A DNA stretch of 64,000 nucleotides from Empedobacter brevis NBRC 14943 = ATCC 43319 (GCF_000382425.1 NZ_KB908296.1:186001-250000); one strand, 5' to 3'; positions 34,349-42,863 are shown, counted from the stretch's first letter. Numbers and translations are program-made. The notes: generated from the sequence alone by a model not told the origin.

Positions 34349-34645
34349 ATGACAAAGGCAGAAATAGTAAATAACATTTCAGGTAAATTAGGACTTGAAA
34401 AGAGCGATACTCAAAGAGTGGTAGAATCGTTTATGGAGGAGGTGATTAAATCATTAGTAGAAGGAGAAAATGTATACTTAAGAGGATTTGGATCTTTTAC
34501 TATTAAAACTAGAGCTGAAAAAACTGGTAGAAATATTACAAAAGGGACTTCTATTATCATTCCAGCTCACAACGTTCCTACATTCAAACCAGCTAAAACT
34601 TTCATCGAAGATGTAAAGACTAGCGAAGCAAACGTAATCAAATAA
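34349..34645 (+). CDS. hup: HU-family nucleoid DNA-binding protein
   Basis: 98-residue HU/IHF-type protein: MTKAEIVNNISGKLGLEKSD, a helical dimerisation part, then LRGFGSFTIKTRAEKTGRNITKG with the beta-arm IIIPAHNVPTFKPAK, matching the HU fold. Bends and compacts DNA. Start chosen at ATG 34349, preceded by AAGAGG (a fair ribosome-binding site), rather than an in-frame upstream codon at 34310 inside the promoter. Followed 18 nt later by a small basic-protein gene and a terminator, then rng. Confidence 0.95.
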   Translation: MTKAEIVNNISGKLGLEKSDTQRVVESFMEEVIKSLVEGENVYLRGFGSFTIKTRAEKTGRNITKGTSIIIPAHNVPTFKPAKTFIEDVKTSEANVIK

Positions 34646-34663
34646 CAATAAAATAATTGTATC

Positions 34664-34756
34664 ATGCCAAGCGGAAAAAAACGTAAAAGACATAAGGTAG
34701 CGACGCATAAACGTAAAAAACGTCGTCGTCTTAACAGACACAAAAAGAAAAAATAA
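34664..34756 (+). CDS. 30-residue very basic protein (Bacteroidota ribosomal-protein candidate)
   Basis: MPSGKKRKRHKVATHKRKKR followed by RRLNRHKKKK: a 30-residue protein with about 60% Lys/Arg plus several His. Easily missed because of its length. I recall the same small basic protein being conserved after hup and before rng in Flavobacteriia, and suggested as a Bacteroidota-specific large-subunit ribosomal protein (bL38); that naming is from memory and is unverified. It ends 102 nt before rng, with a terminator in between. Codon usage is ordinary for the window. Confidence 0.75.
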   Translation: MPSGKKRKRHKVATHKRKKRRRLNRHKKKK

Positions 34757-34797
34757 TTAATAGCACACTATTAATAATTTTAGTCTTTTTACAAGAT

Positions 34798-34834
34798 AGC
34801 ACTTTTCAATGGAAATTTTGGAAAGTGCTTTTAT
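34798..34834 (+). terminator. Terminator after hup operon
   Basis: Stem AGCACTTT/AAAGTGCT with a 16-nt loop (partly paired) followed by T-rich sequence, upstream of rng. Confidence 0.7.
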
Positions 34835-34858
34835 CATTTTTAAAAACATAATTTTTTG

Positions 34859-36430
34859 ATGAGTAAAGAATTAGTGATTTCAGCCTTAGCTGATCAAGTA
34901 CGCATCGCAGTTTTAGATGAAGGTCGCCTGATGGAATTTCATCAAGATACTGCAAATGATGGCTTTGCAGTTGGCGACATTTACTTGGGTAAAATCAAAA
35001 AATTAGCTCCTAGTTTAAATGCAACCTTTGTTGATATAGGTTATTCAAAAGATGCGTTTTTACATTATCATGACTTAGGTCCACAAGTACGTTCATCAAA
35101 TGTTTACAACAAAATTGTAGCAAATGGAACGTACAAAACCGAAAAATTGAAGAACTTCCGTATGGAAAAACCAATTGATAAAGATGGTCAGATTACTGAA
35201 ATCTTTGCTCCCGGTGATTCCGTTTTGGTTCAAATTACAAAAGAACCAATTCATACGAAAGGACCAAGAATTACTTCTGAAATCTCAATTGCCGGTCGAT
35301 ATTTGGTTTTAGTTCCTTTTTCGGAGCGTGTTTCGATTTCACAAAAAATCAAACAAAAACCTGAACGCGATCGTTTAATCAAAATTTTGGAAGGATTAAC
35401 ACCAGAAGGCTTTGGAGTTATCATCCGAACAGTCGCTGAAGATAAAAATGCTGAAGAATTGCAAGCGGATTTGACATATTTGTTGAACAAATGGACTCAA
35501 GTTTTTAAAAATCTTCAGAAAAAGAAAGCTCCATCTAAAATTCTTAGTGAAATGGACAGAGCTTCTTCTATCTTGAGAGATAATTTTAATGATGATTTTG
35601 TTAAAATTTCTGTAGATGATGCTGAATTAGCAGACGAAATGCGTGAATATTTGGAAGTCATTGCACCGGATAAAGTAAATTTGGTGAAAGAATATGAAGA
35701 TCCATTTGTTCCAATTTTCGAAAAGTTTAATGTTGAAAGACAAATTAAACAAGCTTTTGGTAAAACGGTAACTATTCCACAATCTAAAGGGGCTTACCTT
35801 GTGATTGAGCATACAGAAGCGTTACATGTAATTGATGTGAATTCGGGAAATATTTCTCGAAACTCTAAAAATCAGGAAGATTCGGCTTTTGCGGTTAACA
35901 AAATTGCTGCTTCTGAAATTGCACGTCAGTTACGTTTACGTGATATGGGAGGAATTGTTGTGGTCGATTTTATTGACATGACAGATGCAGAACATAAAAA
36001 AGAATTGTTTGAACATCTGAGAGCCGAAATGTCGAAAGACAAAGCAAAACATAAGATTTTGCCACCAAGTAAATTTGGATTGATTCAGATTACAAGACAG
36101 CGAGTTCGCCCAGAGGTGAATTTTATTACAACTGAAGAAAATCCGAACCAAGAATCGAATGAAATAGAAGCTCCTATCGTTACAATTGATAAAATTGAAC
36201 AAGTGCTCTTGAATATCCTTGATAGAAAAGATAAGGATTTACGAAAAATGTCATTGCATGTACATCCTTTCGTAGCAGCTTATTTGCAACATGGATTGCC
36301 AAGCATTCAGATGAAATGGTTTTTTAAGCATAAAAAGTGGATTAAGATTGTACCAAGAGATGCGTACAAATACTTACAATTTAACTTCTTGGATAAAGAT
36401 CATAATACACTTTACAACGAATCAAATTAA
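34859..36430 (+). CDS. rng: Ribonuclease G/E family endoribonuclease
   Basis: 523-residue RNase G-type enzyme. N-terminal S1 domain (about residues 36-125, GDIYLGKIKKLAPSLNATFVDIGYSKDAFLH), followed by an RNase H-like and DNase I-like catalytic core with VIDVNSGN and VVDFIDM supplying the metal-binding aspartates, and ILPPSKFGLIQITRQR. It cleaves AU-rich RNA for 16S maturation and mRNA decay. Start at ATG 34859 (MSKELVIS) preferred to a TTG 3 nt upstream. The C-terminal scaffold of RNase E is absent. Its stop is within a 42-bp palindrome. Confidence 0.92.
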   Translation: MSKELVISALADQVRIAVLDEGRLMEFHQDTANDGFAVGDIYLGKIKKLAPSLNATFVDIGYSKDAFLHYHDLGPQVRSSNVYNKIVANGTYKTEKLKNFRMEKPIDKDGQITEIFAPGDSVLVQITKEPIHTKGPRITSEISIAGRYLVLVPFSERVSISQKIKQKPERDRLIKILEGLTPEGFGVIIRTVAEDKNAEELQADLTYLLNKWTQVFKNLQKKKAPSKILSEMDRASSILRDNFNDDFVKISVDDAELADEMREYLEVIAPDKVNLVKEYEDPFVPIFEKFNVERQIKQAFGKTVTIPQSKGAYLVIEHTEALHVIDVNSGNISRNSKNQEDSAFAVNKIAASEIARQLRLRDMGGIVVVDFIDMTDAEHKKELFEHLRAEMSKDKAKHKILPPSKFGLIQITRQRVRPEVNFITTEENPNQESNEIEAPIVTIDKIEQVLLNILDRKDKDLRKMSLHVHPFVAAYLQHGLPSIQMKWFFKHKKWIKIVPRDAYKYLQFNFLDKDHNTLYNESN

Positions 36431-36465
36431 AAAAACCTGCTCAATTGAGCAGGTTTTTTTAATTT
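36424..36465. terminator. Terminator after rng: 42-bp perfect palindrome
   Basis: Symmetric from 36424 to 36465 (core ACCTGCTCAA/TTGAGCAGGT flanked by A7 and T7) and including the rng stop codon at 36428-36430. Confidence 0.9.
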
Positions 36466-36718
36466 CTGTCATTAGAGAGTTTCTTCTTTTTTATAAAGTA
36501 GTAATTTATTGTGAAATGATACAATCCTTTGATCCTTACTTCAATTTTCAAGTGAAATACAATTTCTGATTCCGTATTTTAATTTACATGAAATTTTGAA
36601 AATAAGAATAGTAAATATTAAGACTGTGTAACAACGACTTAAAATTTCGTGAAAAATCTGTTTACTATGGTCATTGATTCTAGTGATTTTCTTTATTTTA
36701 GCTCTTCAACCAAATTGT

Positions 36719-37393
36719 ATGAAAAAACTTTTTCGAATTGTGTTAAAATGTTTAGGTGTATTGCTCTTGTTAGTTGTCATCTATTTGCTGGCGGTCGTTT
36801 TATTGCCATTAATTACTGTGAACAAAGAAAAGCACAATGCCAATCATGAAATAACAGTTTATATTTTAACGAACGGAATGCATACAGATATTGTTGTTCC
36901 TGTAAAATCAGAACTGATCGATTGGTCTGCATTTGTTCCTTTTTCAGATACAAAATCAAAGAAAGAATACGCATACATAGCTTTTGGTTGGGGAGATAAA
37001 GGATTTTATTTGGATACACCAGAATGGAAAGATTTAAAATTTTCTACTGCTTTTAAGGCTGCTTTTTGGCTAGGAGATTCGGCTATGCATACAACATTTT
37101 ATGATAAGATGACAGAGGGAGAGGGGTGTAAACGTATTGAGATGAGCCTAGAAGAATATGAAAAGTTGGTCGGTTACATTAAAGATTCTTTTGACTTGAA
37201 TCAAAATAAAAAAGTGGAATTAATCAAAACAGATGCTGTTTATGGCGATAATGATTCTTTTTATGAAGCAAAAGGAAGTTATAATTTATTTTTCACTTGT
37301 AATACTTGGACAGCAGATGCTTTAAAAGTGGCAAATAAAACGGCTCCTTTATGGACAGCAACGCAACAAGGGATATTTTATCATTACAAATAA
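36719..37393 (+). CDS. TIGR02117 / DUF2459 family protein
   Basis: 224-residue protein with one N-terminal membrane segment (about residues 8-31, VLKCLGVLLLLVVIYLLAVVLL) and a periplasmic domain: ITVYILTNGMHTDIVVPV, AYIAFGWGDKGFYLDTPEW, SAMHTTFYDK and the NLFFTCNTWTADALK end with conserved Cys-Asn-x-Trp. This is the DUF2459 pattern (named in some genomes as urease-region associated); function unknown. Start chosen at ATG 36719, with a hydrophobic N-terminus; an in-frame codon at 36674 is possible. Isolated gene between rng and tRNA-Asn copy 3. Confidence 0.8.
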   Translation: MKKLFRIVLKCLGVLLLLVVIYLLAVVLLPLITVNKEKHNANHEITVYILTNGMHTDIVVPVKSELIDWSAFVPFSDTKSKKEYAYIAFGWGDKGFYLDTPEWKDLKFSTAFKAAFWLGDSAMHTTFYDKMTEGEGCKRIEMSLEEYEKLVGYIKDSFDLNQNKKVELIKTDAVYGDNDSFYEAKGSYNLFFTCNTWTADALKVANKTAPLWTATQQGIFYHYK

Positions 37394-37497
37394 TACGTGA
37401 ATAAAAATTTTTATATTTTTTTTGAATTATTTCTAATTCATTTTCAAAGAGTTGTTTGTTTAAGCGACTTTCAGAACGAAAAAAAATAGTTTTAGGA

Positions 37498-37528
37498 TTT
37501 GGAAGTAATAAAATTTGCTCTATATTTG
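37498..37528 (+). promoter_or_regulatory. Promoter of tRNA-Asn copy 3, TTTG-N19-TATATTTG
   Basis: TTTG (37498-37501), 19 nt, TATATTTG (37521-37528), ending 23 nt before the tRNA. Identical element spacing to the promoter of the tandem pair on the other strand. Confidence 0.85.
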
Positions 37529-37551
37529 CATCACAATATCGATAACGATAC

Positions 37552-37625
37552 TCCTCCTTAGCTCAGTTGGTTAGAGCATCTGACTGTTAATCAGAGGGTC
37601 CTTGGTTCGAGCCCAAGAGGAGGAG
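37552..37625 (+). tRNA. tRNA-Asn (GTT), copy 3
   Basis: Same 74 bases as copies 1 and 2, on the opposite strand and about 7 kb away. With its terminator it forms an inverted repeat to 30427-30538. Confidence 0.97.
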
Positions 37626-37626
37626 C

Positions 37627-37658
37627 AAAAAAGACAATCAAATTGATTGTCTTTTTTT
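37627..37658. terminator. Terminator after tRNA-Asn copy 3 and meaB
   Basis: AAAAAAGACAATC...GATTGTCTTTTTTT: the same hairpin as at 30434-30463 with one extra A in the centre. Its T-run touches the meaB stop codon at 37657-37659, so it serves both strands. Confidence 0.85.
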
Positions 37659-38628
37659 ATTTTGTATTAATTTCTACTGAATGAGAGTTTAACCAATTTT
37701 TGGCCATTTCAAAAGCTGAAATACTTTTATCAGATTGGATTGGCTGAGCTTTTAGAGCTTTTAAATAATGTTGATTAACTAAATCTATGGTATACCGCTG
37801 GGCTTGTTTCAGTTGCTGGTTTTCTCGATTTGATTGATAGTAATCGTTCTCATGTATAAATTTAAAATAATCACTTACTAATTCCCATAATTCAGGTATT
37901 CCTTTCCCGATTAAACCAGAACCAACAATGGACTTTCTTTTCCATTGCGATGATTTTGTAGGTAGAAATTGCAAAGAGCGAACGATATCCAGTTTTGCAT
38001 CTTTTACCAGTTTTTCTTGGAAAGAATCTGATTTGTTTACAAAAATTAAATCTGCCATTTCCATAATCCCTCTTTTTATACCTTGCAAATCGTCTCCGGA
38101 ACCGGGAAGCTGAAGAAATAGGAAAAGGTCTGAGATTTCATTTACAAGAGTTTCCGACTGACCTACGCCCACAGTTTCAATTAAAATATTTTCGAAACCG
38201 GCAGCCTCACACAGTAAGATTGCTTCATAAGTACGGGACGTAATTCCTCCTAAAGAACCATTAGAGGCACTTGGACGGATATAAGCATTATTTTCTCTAG
38301 ATAAATCCTCCATACGTGTTTTATCACCTAAAATACTGCCTTTTGATAGAGAGCTACTGGGGTCAATTGCCAGAATAGCAACTTTTTCACCTTGTTGGAG
38401 AATGTATTTTCCTAAAGATTCGATGAATGTACTTTTTCCAACACCTGGGATTCCGGTGATTGCGATTCTTTTAGATGTGTTTGAAGTTGGTAATAGACTG
38501 ATAATCTGATGAGCTGAATTTAAGTCATCCAATCGATTACTTTCGGCAAGAGTTATGGCTCGTGAGAGAGCGAATCGATCGCCGTCTTTTATTTTTTGAG
38601 CAAGTAGTTCAGGTTCTATTTTTCGCAT
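37657..38628 (-). CDS. meaB: Methylmalonyl-CoA mutase-associated GTPase MeaB
   Basis: 323-residue G3E-family P-loop GTPase (ArgK/MeaB) that protects and reactivates methylmalonyl-CoA mutase by gating cofactor exchange. Motifs: ITGIPGVGKSTFIESLG (Walker A), VAILAIDPSSSLSKGSILGDKTRM, LIETVGVGQSE and FVNKSD (NKxD). The client mutase is in this window at 22400-24532 but unlinked by about 13 kb. No signal peptide, cytoplasmic. Monocistronic, with a 168-nt AT-rich gap upstream. Confidence 0.94.
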   Translation of the reverse strand: MRKIEPELLAQKIKDGDRFALSRAITLAESNRLDDLNSAHQIISLLPTSNTSKRIAITGIPGVGKSTFIESLGKYILQQGEKVAILAIDPSSSLSKGSILGDKTRMEDLSRENNAYIRPSASNGSLGGITSRTYEAILLCEAAGFENILIETVGVGQSETLVNEISDLFLFLQLPGSGDDLQGIKRGIMEMADLIFVNKSDSFQEKLVKDAKLDIVRSLQFLPTKSSQWKRKSIVGSGLIGKGIPELWELVSDYFKFIHENDYYQSNRENQQLKQAQRYTIDLVNQHYLKALKAQPIQSDKSISAFEMAKNWLNSHSVEINTK

Positions 38629-38796
38629 AAGACTAAATCTTATTTTAAAGATAGAATCTTCATCAAGAATAAAAAAATATGAAATTTTAAATAGAAGTTA
38701 TTTTATATAGATCGTCTTTTATTGTTGTTAATAAAAATATGTTTGATGTTTTTTATCTGATTGTAATAGTGAGTGTTATTCTTTAATGAATGAGAA

Positions 38797-39408
38797 TTAT
38801 GATTTTTTTTGCTCTTCTTTTATTCTTTTTATGAAAACTGAAGGTGATTCGTCCATAATCTGTGTGAAAATTGTTGTAAAAGTACTGTGGGAAGTAAATC
38901 CGCAATCACTAGCTAAATAACTTACTTTTGTATTTATGTAAGAGGATTCATTCTTTAACCGGTTCACGATATAATTTACTCTTAATTCATTCAGGTAAGA
39001 GTTGAACTGTTTTTGACGATGTACTTTAATGATTTCAGAAAGATATTTTGTGTTTGTTTCGAACTGTTTTGACAATGTTGCCAGGTTAATATCTTTTTTG
39101 ATGAAACCTTTATTTTTCTCGAATAATTCTAACTTTTTTAGCAAATCATTTTCGGTTTTAGATGAAATGTTAAGATTACTGATAGTTTTTTCTTCTTGAA
39201 GAATATCTTCATGAACATTTATAGGTTTAGTGGGTATTGCTGGTTTAGCTAACGTTTCTTTGTTTTCTATTATAGGTTTAGCTTTTTCAGGAGCTAAGAA
39301 ATGGTCTTCAATCATTTCTTGCTTTTTATTTTTAGAGACAAAGTAAATGATTAGGCCTAAAAGAATTAGGGCTGAAATTATGAGCGAAATGATCATCCAA
39401 GTTTCCAT
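38797..39408 (-). CDS. Membrane-anchored AraC-type helix-turn-helix protein
   Basis: 203 residues. An N-terminal membrane helix (about residues 5-26, MIISLIISALILLGLIIYFV), a Pro/Lys/Glu-rich linker (30-80), and a C-terminal AraC-like domain: LATLSKQFETNTKYLSEIIKVHR (first HTH) and VSYLASDCGFTSHSTFTTIF followed by DESPSVFIKRI (second HTH, the AraC signature region). A DNA-binding domain tethered to the inner membrane without sensor domain is unusual. Target genes unknown; the feoAB operon lies immediately upstream on the same strand, with a terminator between them. Confidence 0.75.
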   Translation of the reverse strand: METWMIISLIISALILLGLIIYFVSKNKKQEMIEDHFLAPEKAKPIIENKETLAKPAIPTKPINVHEDILQEEKTISNLNISSKTENDLLKKLELFEKNKGFIKKDINLATLSKQFETNTKYLSEIIKVHRQKQFNSYLNELRVNYIVNRLKNESSYINTKVSYLASDCGFTSHSTFTTIFTQIMDESPSVFIKRIKEEQKKS

Positions 39409-39518
39409 TATGTAAAATTTTTATTCCGAATAAATAAAATTAAATTGATTAATAATCAGTGAAATAGTTGATTTTAAATCATCATTAATGAAGTAAAAAT
39501 ACTTTGAAATATTGAAAT

Positions 39519-39552
39519 AAAAAAAAGCTAACTTATGAGTTAGCTTTTTTTT
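39519..39552 (-). terminator. Terminator of the feo operon
   Basis: 15-bp perfect stem (AAAAAAAAGCTAACT/AGTTAGCTTTTTTTT, TATG loop) that contains the stop codon of the small Cys-rich gene (39533-39535) and ends in a T-run on the minus strand. Confidence 0.85.
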
Positions 39553-39703
39553 GAAATTCGTCTTTGTCCGGAGAGCAGCCGCAGCCTTTTGAGCAACCAC
39601 CACCTTTTGAGCTGAATGAATTTCGTATTAACTTTACAACATACCAAACTGCAAATCCGAAAAGGAATGCAATAAAAATATATTGTAGCCATATATTATC
39701 CAT
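39533..39703 (-). CDS. FeoB-associated Cys-rich membrane protein
   Basis: 56-residue protein read directly from the sequence: MDNIWLQYIFIAFLFGFAVW, then YVVKLIRNSF, and a Cys/Gly-rich end GGGCSKGCGCSPD with three cysteines, then a Lys-rich tail. One membrane helix plus a cytosolic Cys cluster is the pattern of the small proteins accompanying FeoB in Bacteroidota and Firmicutes (FeoC-like role presumed). It starts 4 nt downstream of the feoB stop and is in the same operon. Confidence 0.85.
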   Translation of the reverse strand: MDNIWLQYIFIAFLFGFAVWYVVKLIRNSFSSKGGGCSKGCGCSPDKDEFQKKANS

Positions 39704-39707
39704 AATT

Positions 39708-41807
39708 TTATTTTAAAAAATGATAAGCAATAAATGCAACAATGTATGCCAAGCCAGTCATAAACCCTGTCTGAATCAATGTCCATTTCCAAGAATTTGT
39801 TTCACGCTTTACAATTGCAATTGTACTCATACACTGCATTGCGAAAGCATAAAATAATAACAATGAAACTCCGGTTGCAAGATTATACGCAGGCTGTCCT
39901 GTATTTTGATTAATTTCAGCTTGCATACGATGAAGTAAACGATCTTTTTGTCCATCGTCTTCAACATCAACCTCGCCTAGGCTATAAACAGTTGACATTG
40001 TTCCGACAAAAACTTCACGTGCAGCAAATGATGAAATTAAACCAATTCCCATCTTCCAATCATATCCTAAAGGTTCTACAATTGGTTCTATAACAGCTCC
40101 TAATCTTCCTAAATATGAATGTTCTAATTTATAAGATGCAACTTCATTAGCTAAATCTTCTTCATTCATTTTTGGATGATGAGCAGTTACAATTTCCTCT
40201 GCATTTTTGAATTTTTCTCCAGGTCCAAATGTTCCTAAAACCCAAAGAATAATTGAAATTGCAAATATTATTTTACCCGCATCAATTAAGAAGCCTAATG
40301 TTTTTTCCCAAACATTAATTACGACATTTTTCCAATCAGGAAGTTTGTATGTCGGCATTTCTAGAATAAGGTAACTTTTATGTTTTGCTTTGATAATCAA
40401 ATTAAGTAATACGGCACTTCCTAATGCTCCTATAACACCTAAGATATACATCACAAATAAGGCCAAAGCTTGATAACTGAAACCGAGTATCTTTTCGTCG
40501 GGAATGACTAAAGCAATCAGAACGATATAAATAGGTAAACGAGCAGAACACGTCATAAATGGTGTAACAAGTATTGTTAACAAACGTTCTTTGTCATTTT
40601 CAATGTTACGTGCTGACATGATTGCCGGAACAGCACAGGCAACTCCGGAAATTAAAGGAACAACACTCTTACCACTCAGTCCAAAAGGTTTTAACCATCT
40701 GTCCATTAGGTAAACAACGCGACTCATGTAACCAGTTTCTTCCATGATCGAAATGAATAAAAACAAAATGGCAATTTGAGGAACGAAAACAGCAATACCT
40801 TCTATACCGGGAATAATAGCACCGCCTATAATTTCGCTGATAGGACCTTCCGGAAGCAAGCTGATTGCCTTTTCATCAATCCAGCCAAATAAATCTTCAA
40901 CCATTGTCATTAATGGAGCAGACCATGTATAAACTGCCTGAAAGATTAACAATAAAATTCCTAGAAAGATAATATATCCAAAAATCGGATGGATTAATGT
41001 TTTGTCAATTTTATCTGTTAAAGTTTCATTTCCTTCAAAATTGTAGGAAATAATATCTTCTAATTTATCATCTAAAATTTTATTACGATCCAATGCTTCT
41101 TTAACCTGTAATCGTTTTGAGACTAAATCCGCTTCTTTTTTTATCGTATCTAATTTACTCAGGTTTTCTTTCGATTGGAATGAAATTTCTTTCTGAGAAA
41201 GATATTGCCAAGCCAGGTAATCTGATTCTAGTTGAAATTCTTCTTTTACTTTCTGTACGACAGAAGAATATTCTCTCGGGATTTCATAACGATGAGAGTA
41301 TGGTGTAGCATTCTTCGTGAAAGCTTCTACCAATTCATCAAGACCTTCGCTTGTACGAGCATTAGTAAGATATATTTTTGTTTGAAGAAAATCTTCTAAC
41401 TTTTTCAAGTCGATATTCAGACCCTTACTTTTGATTTCGTCTTTCATATTAATGACGAAAATAGCAGGAACACCCAAATCACGAACTTGTTGATACAATA
41501 AAATTGAACGCTTCAAATTAGAAGGTTCTCCAATGACAACAGCCAAATCAGGGAAATGATCATTGGTTTTGTCTCCTAACGTCTTGAAAACAATTTCCTC
41601 ATCCAGCGAACTAGGGTAAATTGTATACGTTCCGGGGAAATCTGTAATGAAAAATTTATTTCCATTTCGTTCAATATTCCCTTCTCGTTTTTCAACTGTT
41701 ACACCAGGGTAGTTACCTACTTTCTGGCGAAGATTTGTAAGTTTATTAAATAACGAAGTCTTTCCAACATTTGGGTTACCAATTAAGGCAATTTTATAAT
41801 GATTCAT
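39708..41807 (-). CDS. feoB: Ferrous iron transporter FeoB
   Basis: 699-residue inner-membrane Fe(II) transporter. The N-terminal G domain has GNPNVGKTSLFN (G1), DFPGTY (G3) and NMKDE (G4); it is followed by a helical GDI region and the membrane core with Gate repeats (GFSYQ; CSARLPIY, Cys of the pore; PLISGVACAVPAIMSAR). The length is normal for the short FeoB type. The start codon overlaps the feoA stop by one base, giving tight coupling. The C-terminus is followed by the small Cys-rich protein. Confidence 0.95.
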   Translation of the reverse strand: MNHYKIALIGNPNVGKTSLFNKLTNLRQKVGNYPGVTVEKREGNIERNGNKFFITDFPGTYTIYPSSLDEEIVFKTLGDKTNDHFPDLAVVIGEPSNLKRSILLYQQVRDLGVPAIFVINMKDEIKSKGLNIDLKKLEDFLQTKIYLTNARTSEGLDELVEAFTKNATPYSHRYEIPREYSSVVQKVKEEFQLESDYLAWQYLSQKEISFQSKENLSKLDTIKKEADLVSKRLQVKEALDRNKILDDKLEDIISYNFEGNETLTDKIDKTLIHPIFGYIIFLGILLLIFQAVYTWSAPLMTMVEDLFGWIDEKAISLLPEGPISEIIGGAIIPGIEGIAVFVPQIAILFLFISIMEETGYMSRVVYLMDRWLKPFGLSGKSVVPLISGVACAVPAIMSARNIENDKERLLTILVTPFMTCSARLPIYIVLIALVIPDEKILGFSYQALALFVMYILGVIGALGSAVLLNLIIKAKHKSYLILEMPTYKLPDWKNVVINVWEKTLGFLIDAGKIIFAISIILWVLGTFGPGEKFKNAEEIVTAHHPKMNEEDLANEVASYKLEHSYLGRLGAVIEPIVEPLGYDWKMGIGLISSFAAREVFVGTMSTVYSLGEVDVEDDGQKDRLLHRMQAEINQNTGQPAYNLATGVSLLLFYAFAMQCMSTIAIVKRETNSWKWTLIQTGFMTGLAYIVAFIAYHFLK

Positions 41808-42046
41808 TATTTTTTTGTTATCAAGATTTTATCAGCTTCATTTCTTCTTAGTGCCAAAACAGATTTGTTTGATACAATACTGATGCAAATAGGACCGCCA
41901 AAAGGAGCCTTATTTTTAACAAGTAAATTTGTACCGGGAATAAAACCCATTTCATAAAACTTAGCAGGAATATCTTCGGTACTAAACCCTGTTACAACTG
42001 CTTGTTCGCCAATTTTTAAATCTTTTAAAGAATAATTTTCAATCAT
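41807..42046 (-). CDS. feoA: Ferrous iron transport protein FeoA
   Basis: 79-residue SH3-like protein that regulates FeoB: DLKIGEQAVVTGF, FYEMGFIPGTNLLVKNKAPFGGPI and LALRRNEADKI are the FeoA pattern. Start at ATG 42046; an upstream TTG at 42055 would add three residues and is less likely. First gene of feoA-feoB-Cys-rich operon; promoter at 42080-42108 (TTTG-N17-TATCTTTG, minus strand). Confidence 0.92.
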   Translation of the reverse strand: MIENYSLKDLKIGEQAVVTGFSTEDIPAKFYEMGFIPGTNLLVKNKAPFGGPICISIVSNKSVLALRRNEADKILITKK

Positions 42047-42079
42047 TTCTACCAATCTATCTATGAATTATCTCAAAGG

Positions 42080-42108
42080 CAAAGATACTTATTTTTAATT
42101 AATCCAAA
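42080..42108 (-). promoter_or_regulatory. Promoter of feoA operon, TTTG-N17-TATCTTTG
   Basis: Minus-strand TTTG (42108-42105) and TATCTTTG (42087-42080) separated by 17 nt, 34 nt before the feoA start. No clear iron box is seen. Confidence 0.6.
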
Positions 42109-42185
42109 TAGAAGATATGTCATAGTTTTTTTATCTTTCTAATTAAATTTCAATCAATTCAAGTGTTTAAATTCAAAATTTTGGT

Positions 42186-42193
42186 TATCTTTG
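42186..42193 (+). promoter_or_regulatory. -7 element (TATCTTTG) of rplU operon
   Basis: TATCTTTG, 30 nt before the rplU start. The -33 element is weak (GTG at 20 nt upstream). Confidence 0.45.
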
Positions 42194-42223
42194 CACTCAA
42201 TTTTCATTTATAAACATTAATTT

Positions 42224-42529
42224 ATGTACGCAATTGTAGAGATAGCAGGGCTTCAATACAAAGTTGAAAAAGACCAACAATTGTTTGTAAACCGTTTAGC
42301 TGGTGAAGCAGGAGACGAAGTAAAATTCGATCGTGTTTTATTAACAGATAACGGAGCAATCACTGTCGGCGCCCCAGTTATAGACGGAGTTACCGTAGTA
42401 GCTAAAATCGTTGAACACGTGAAAGGAGACAAAGTAATCGTTTTCAAAAAGAAAAGAAGAAAAGGTTACCAAAAGTCTAACGGTCATCGTCAACAATTCA
42501 CTAAAATTGAAGTAGCTTCAATCGGTTAA
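42224..42529 (+). CDS. rplU: Ribosomal protein bL21
   Basis: 101-residue large-subunit ribosomal protein: MYAIVEIAGLQYKVEKDQQL, then DRVLL, VGAPVIDGVTVVAKIVEHVKGDKVIVFKKKRRKGYQKSNGHRQ, in the family order. First gene of the rplU-rpmA operon. Confidence 0.97.
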   Translation: MYAIVEIAGLQYKVEKDQQLFVNRLAGEAGDEVKFDRVLLTDNGAITVGAPVIDGVTVVAKIVEHVKGDKVIVFKKKRRKGYQKSNGHRQQFTKIEVASIG

Positions 42530-42572
42530 GATTGAGCTGAGATTAATTATTAACTCTTAAAAACAAAACGAA

Positions 42573-42830
42573 ATGGCACATAAGAAAGGGGTCGGAAGTT
42601 CGAAAAATGGTCGTGAATCACATTCGAAACGTTTAGGTGTTAAAATTTTTGGTGGACAAGCAGCAATCGCTGGTAACATTATTGTTCGTCAAAGAGGTAC
42701 TCAACATCATCCTGGTGATAATGTAGGAATCGGTAAAGATCACACATTATTCGCTTTAGTTGACGGAAAAGTAGTTTTCACTAAAAAACGTAACGATAGA
42801 TCTTACGTTTCAATTGAACCATTATCTTAA
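42573..42830 (+). CDS. rpmA: Ribosomal protein bL27
   Basis: 85-residue protein beginning [20 protein letters not shown], with no N-terminal extension to be cleaved, followed by [22 protein letters not shown] and [17 protein letters not shown], typical bL27. The N-terminus reaches the peptidyl-transferase centre. 43 nt downstream of rplU; terminator follows. Confidence 0.97.
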   Translation: MAHKKGVGSSKNGRESHSKRLGVKIFGGQAAIAGNIIVRQRGTQHHPGDNVGIGKDHTLFALVDGKVVFTKKRNDRSYVSIEPLS

Positions 42831-42863
42831 TTGATAATTCGACAGCGAAAACGCTAACAATAT

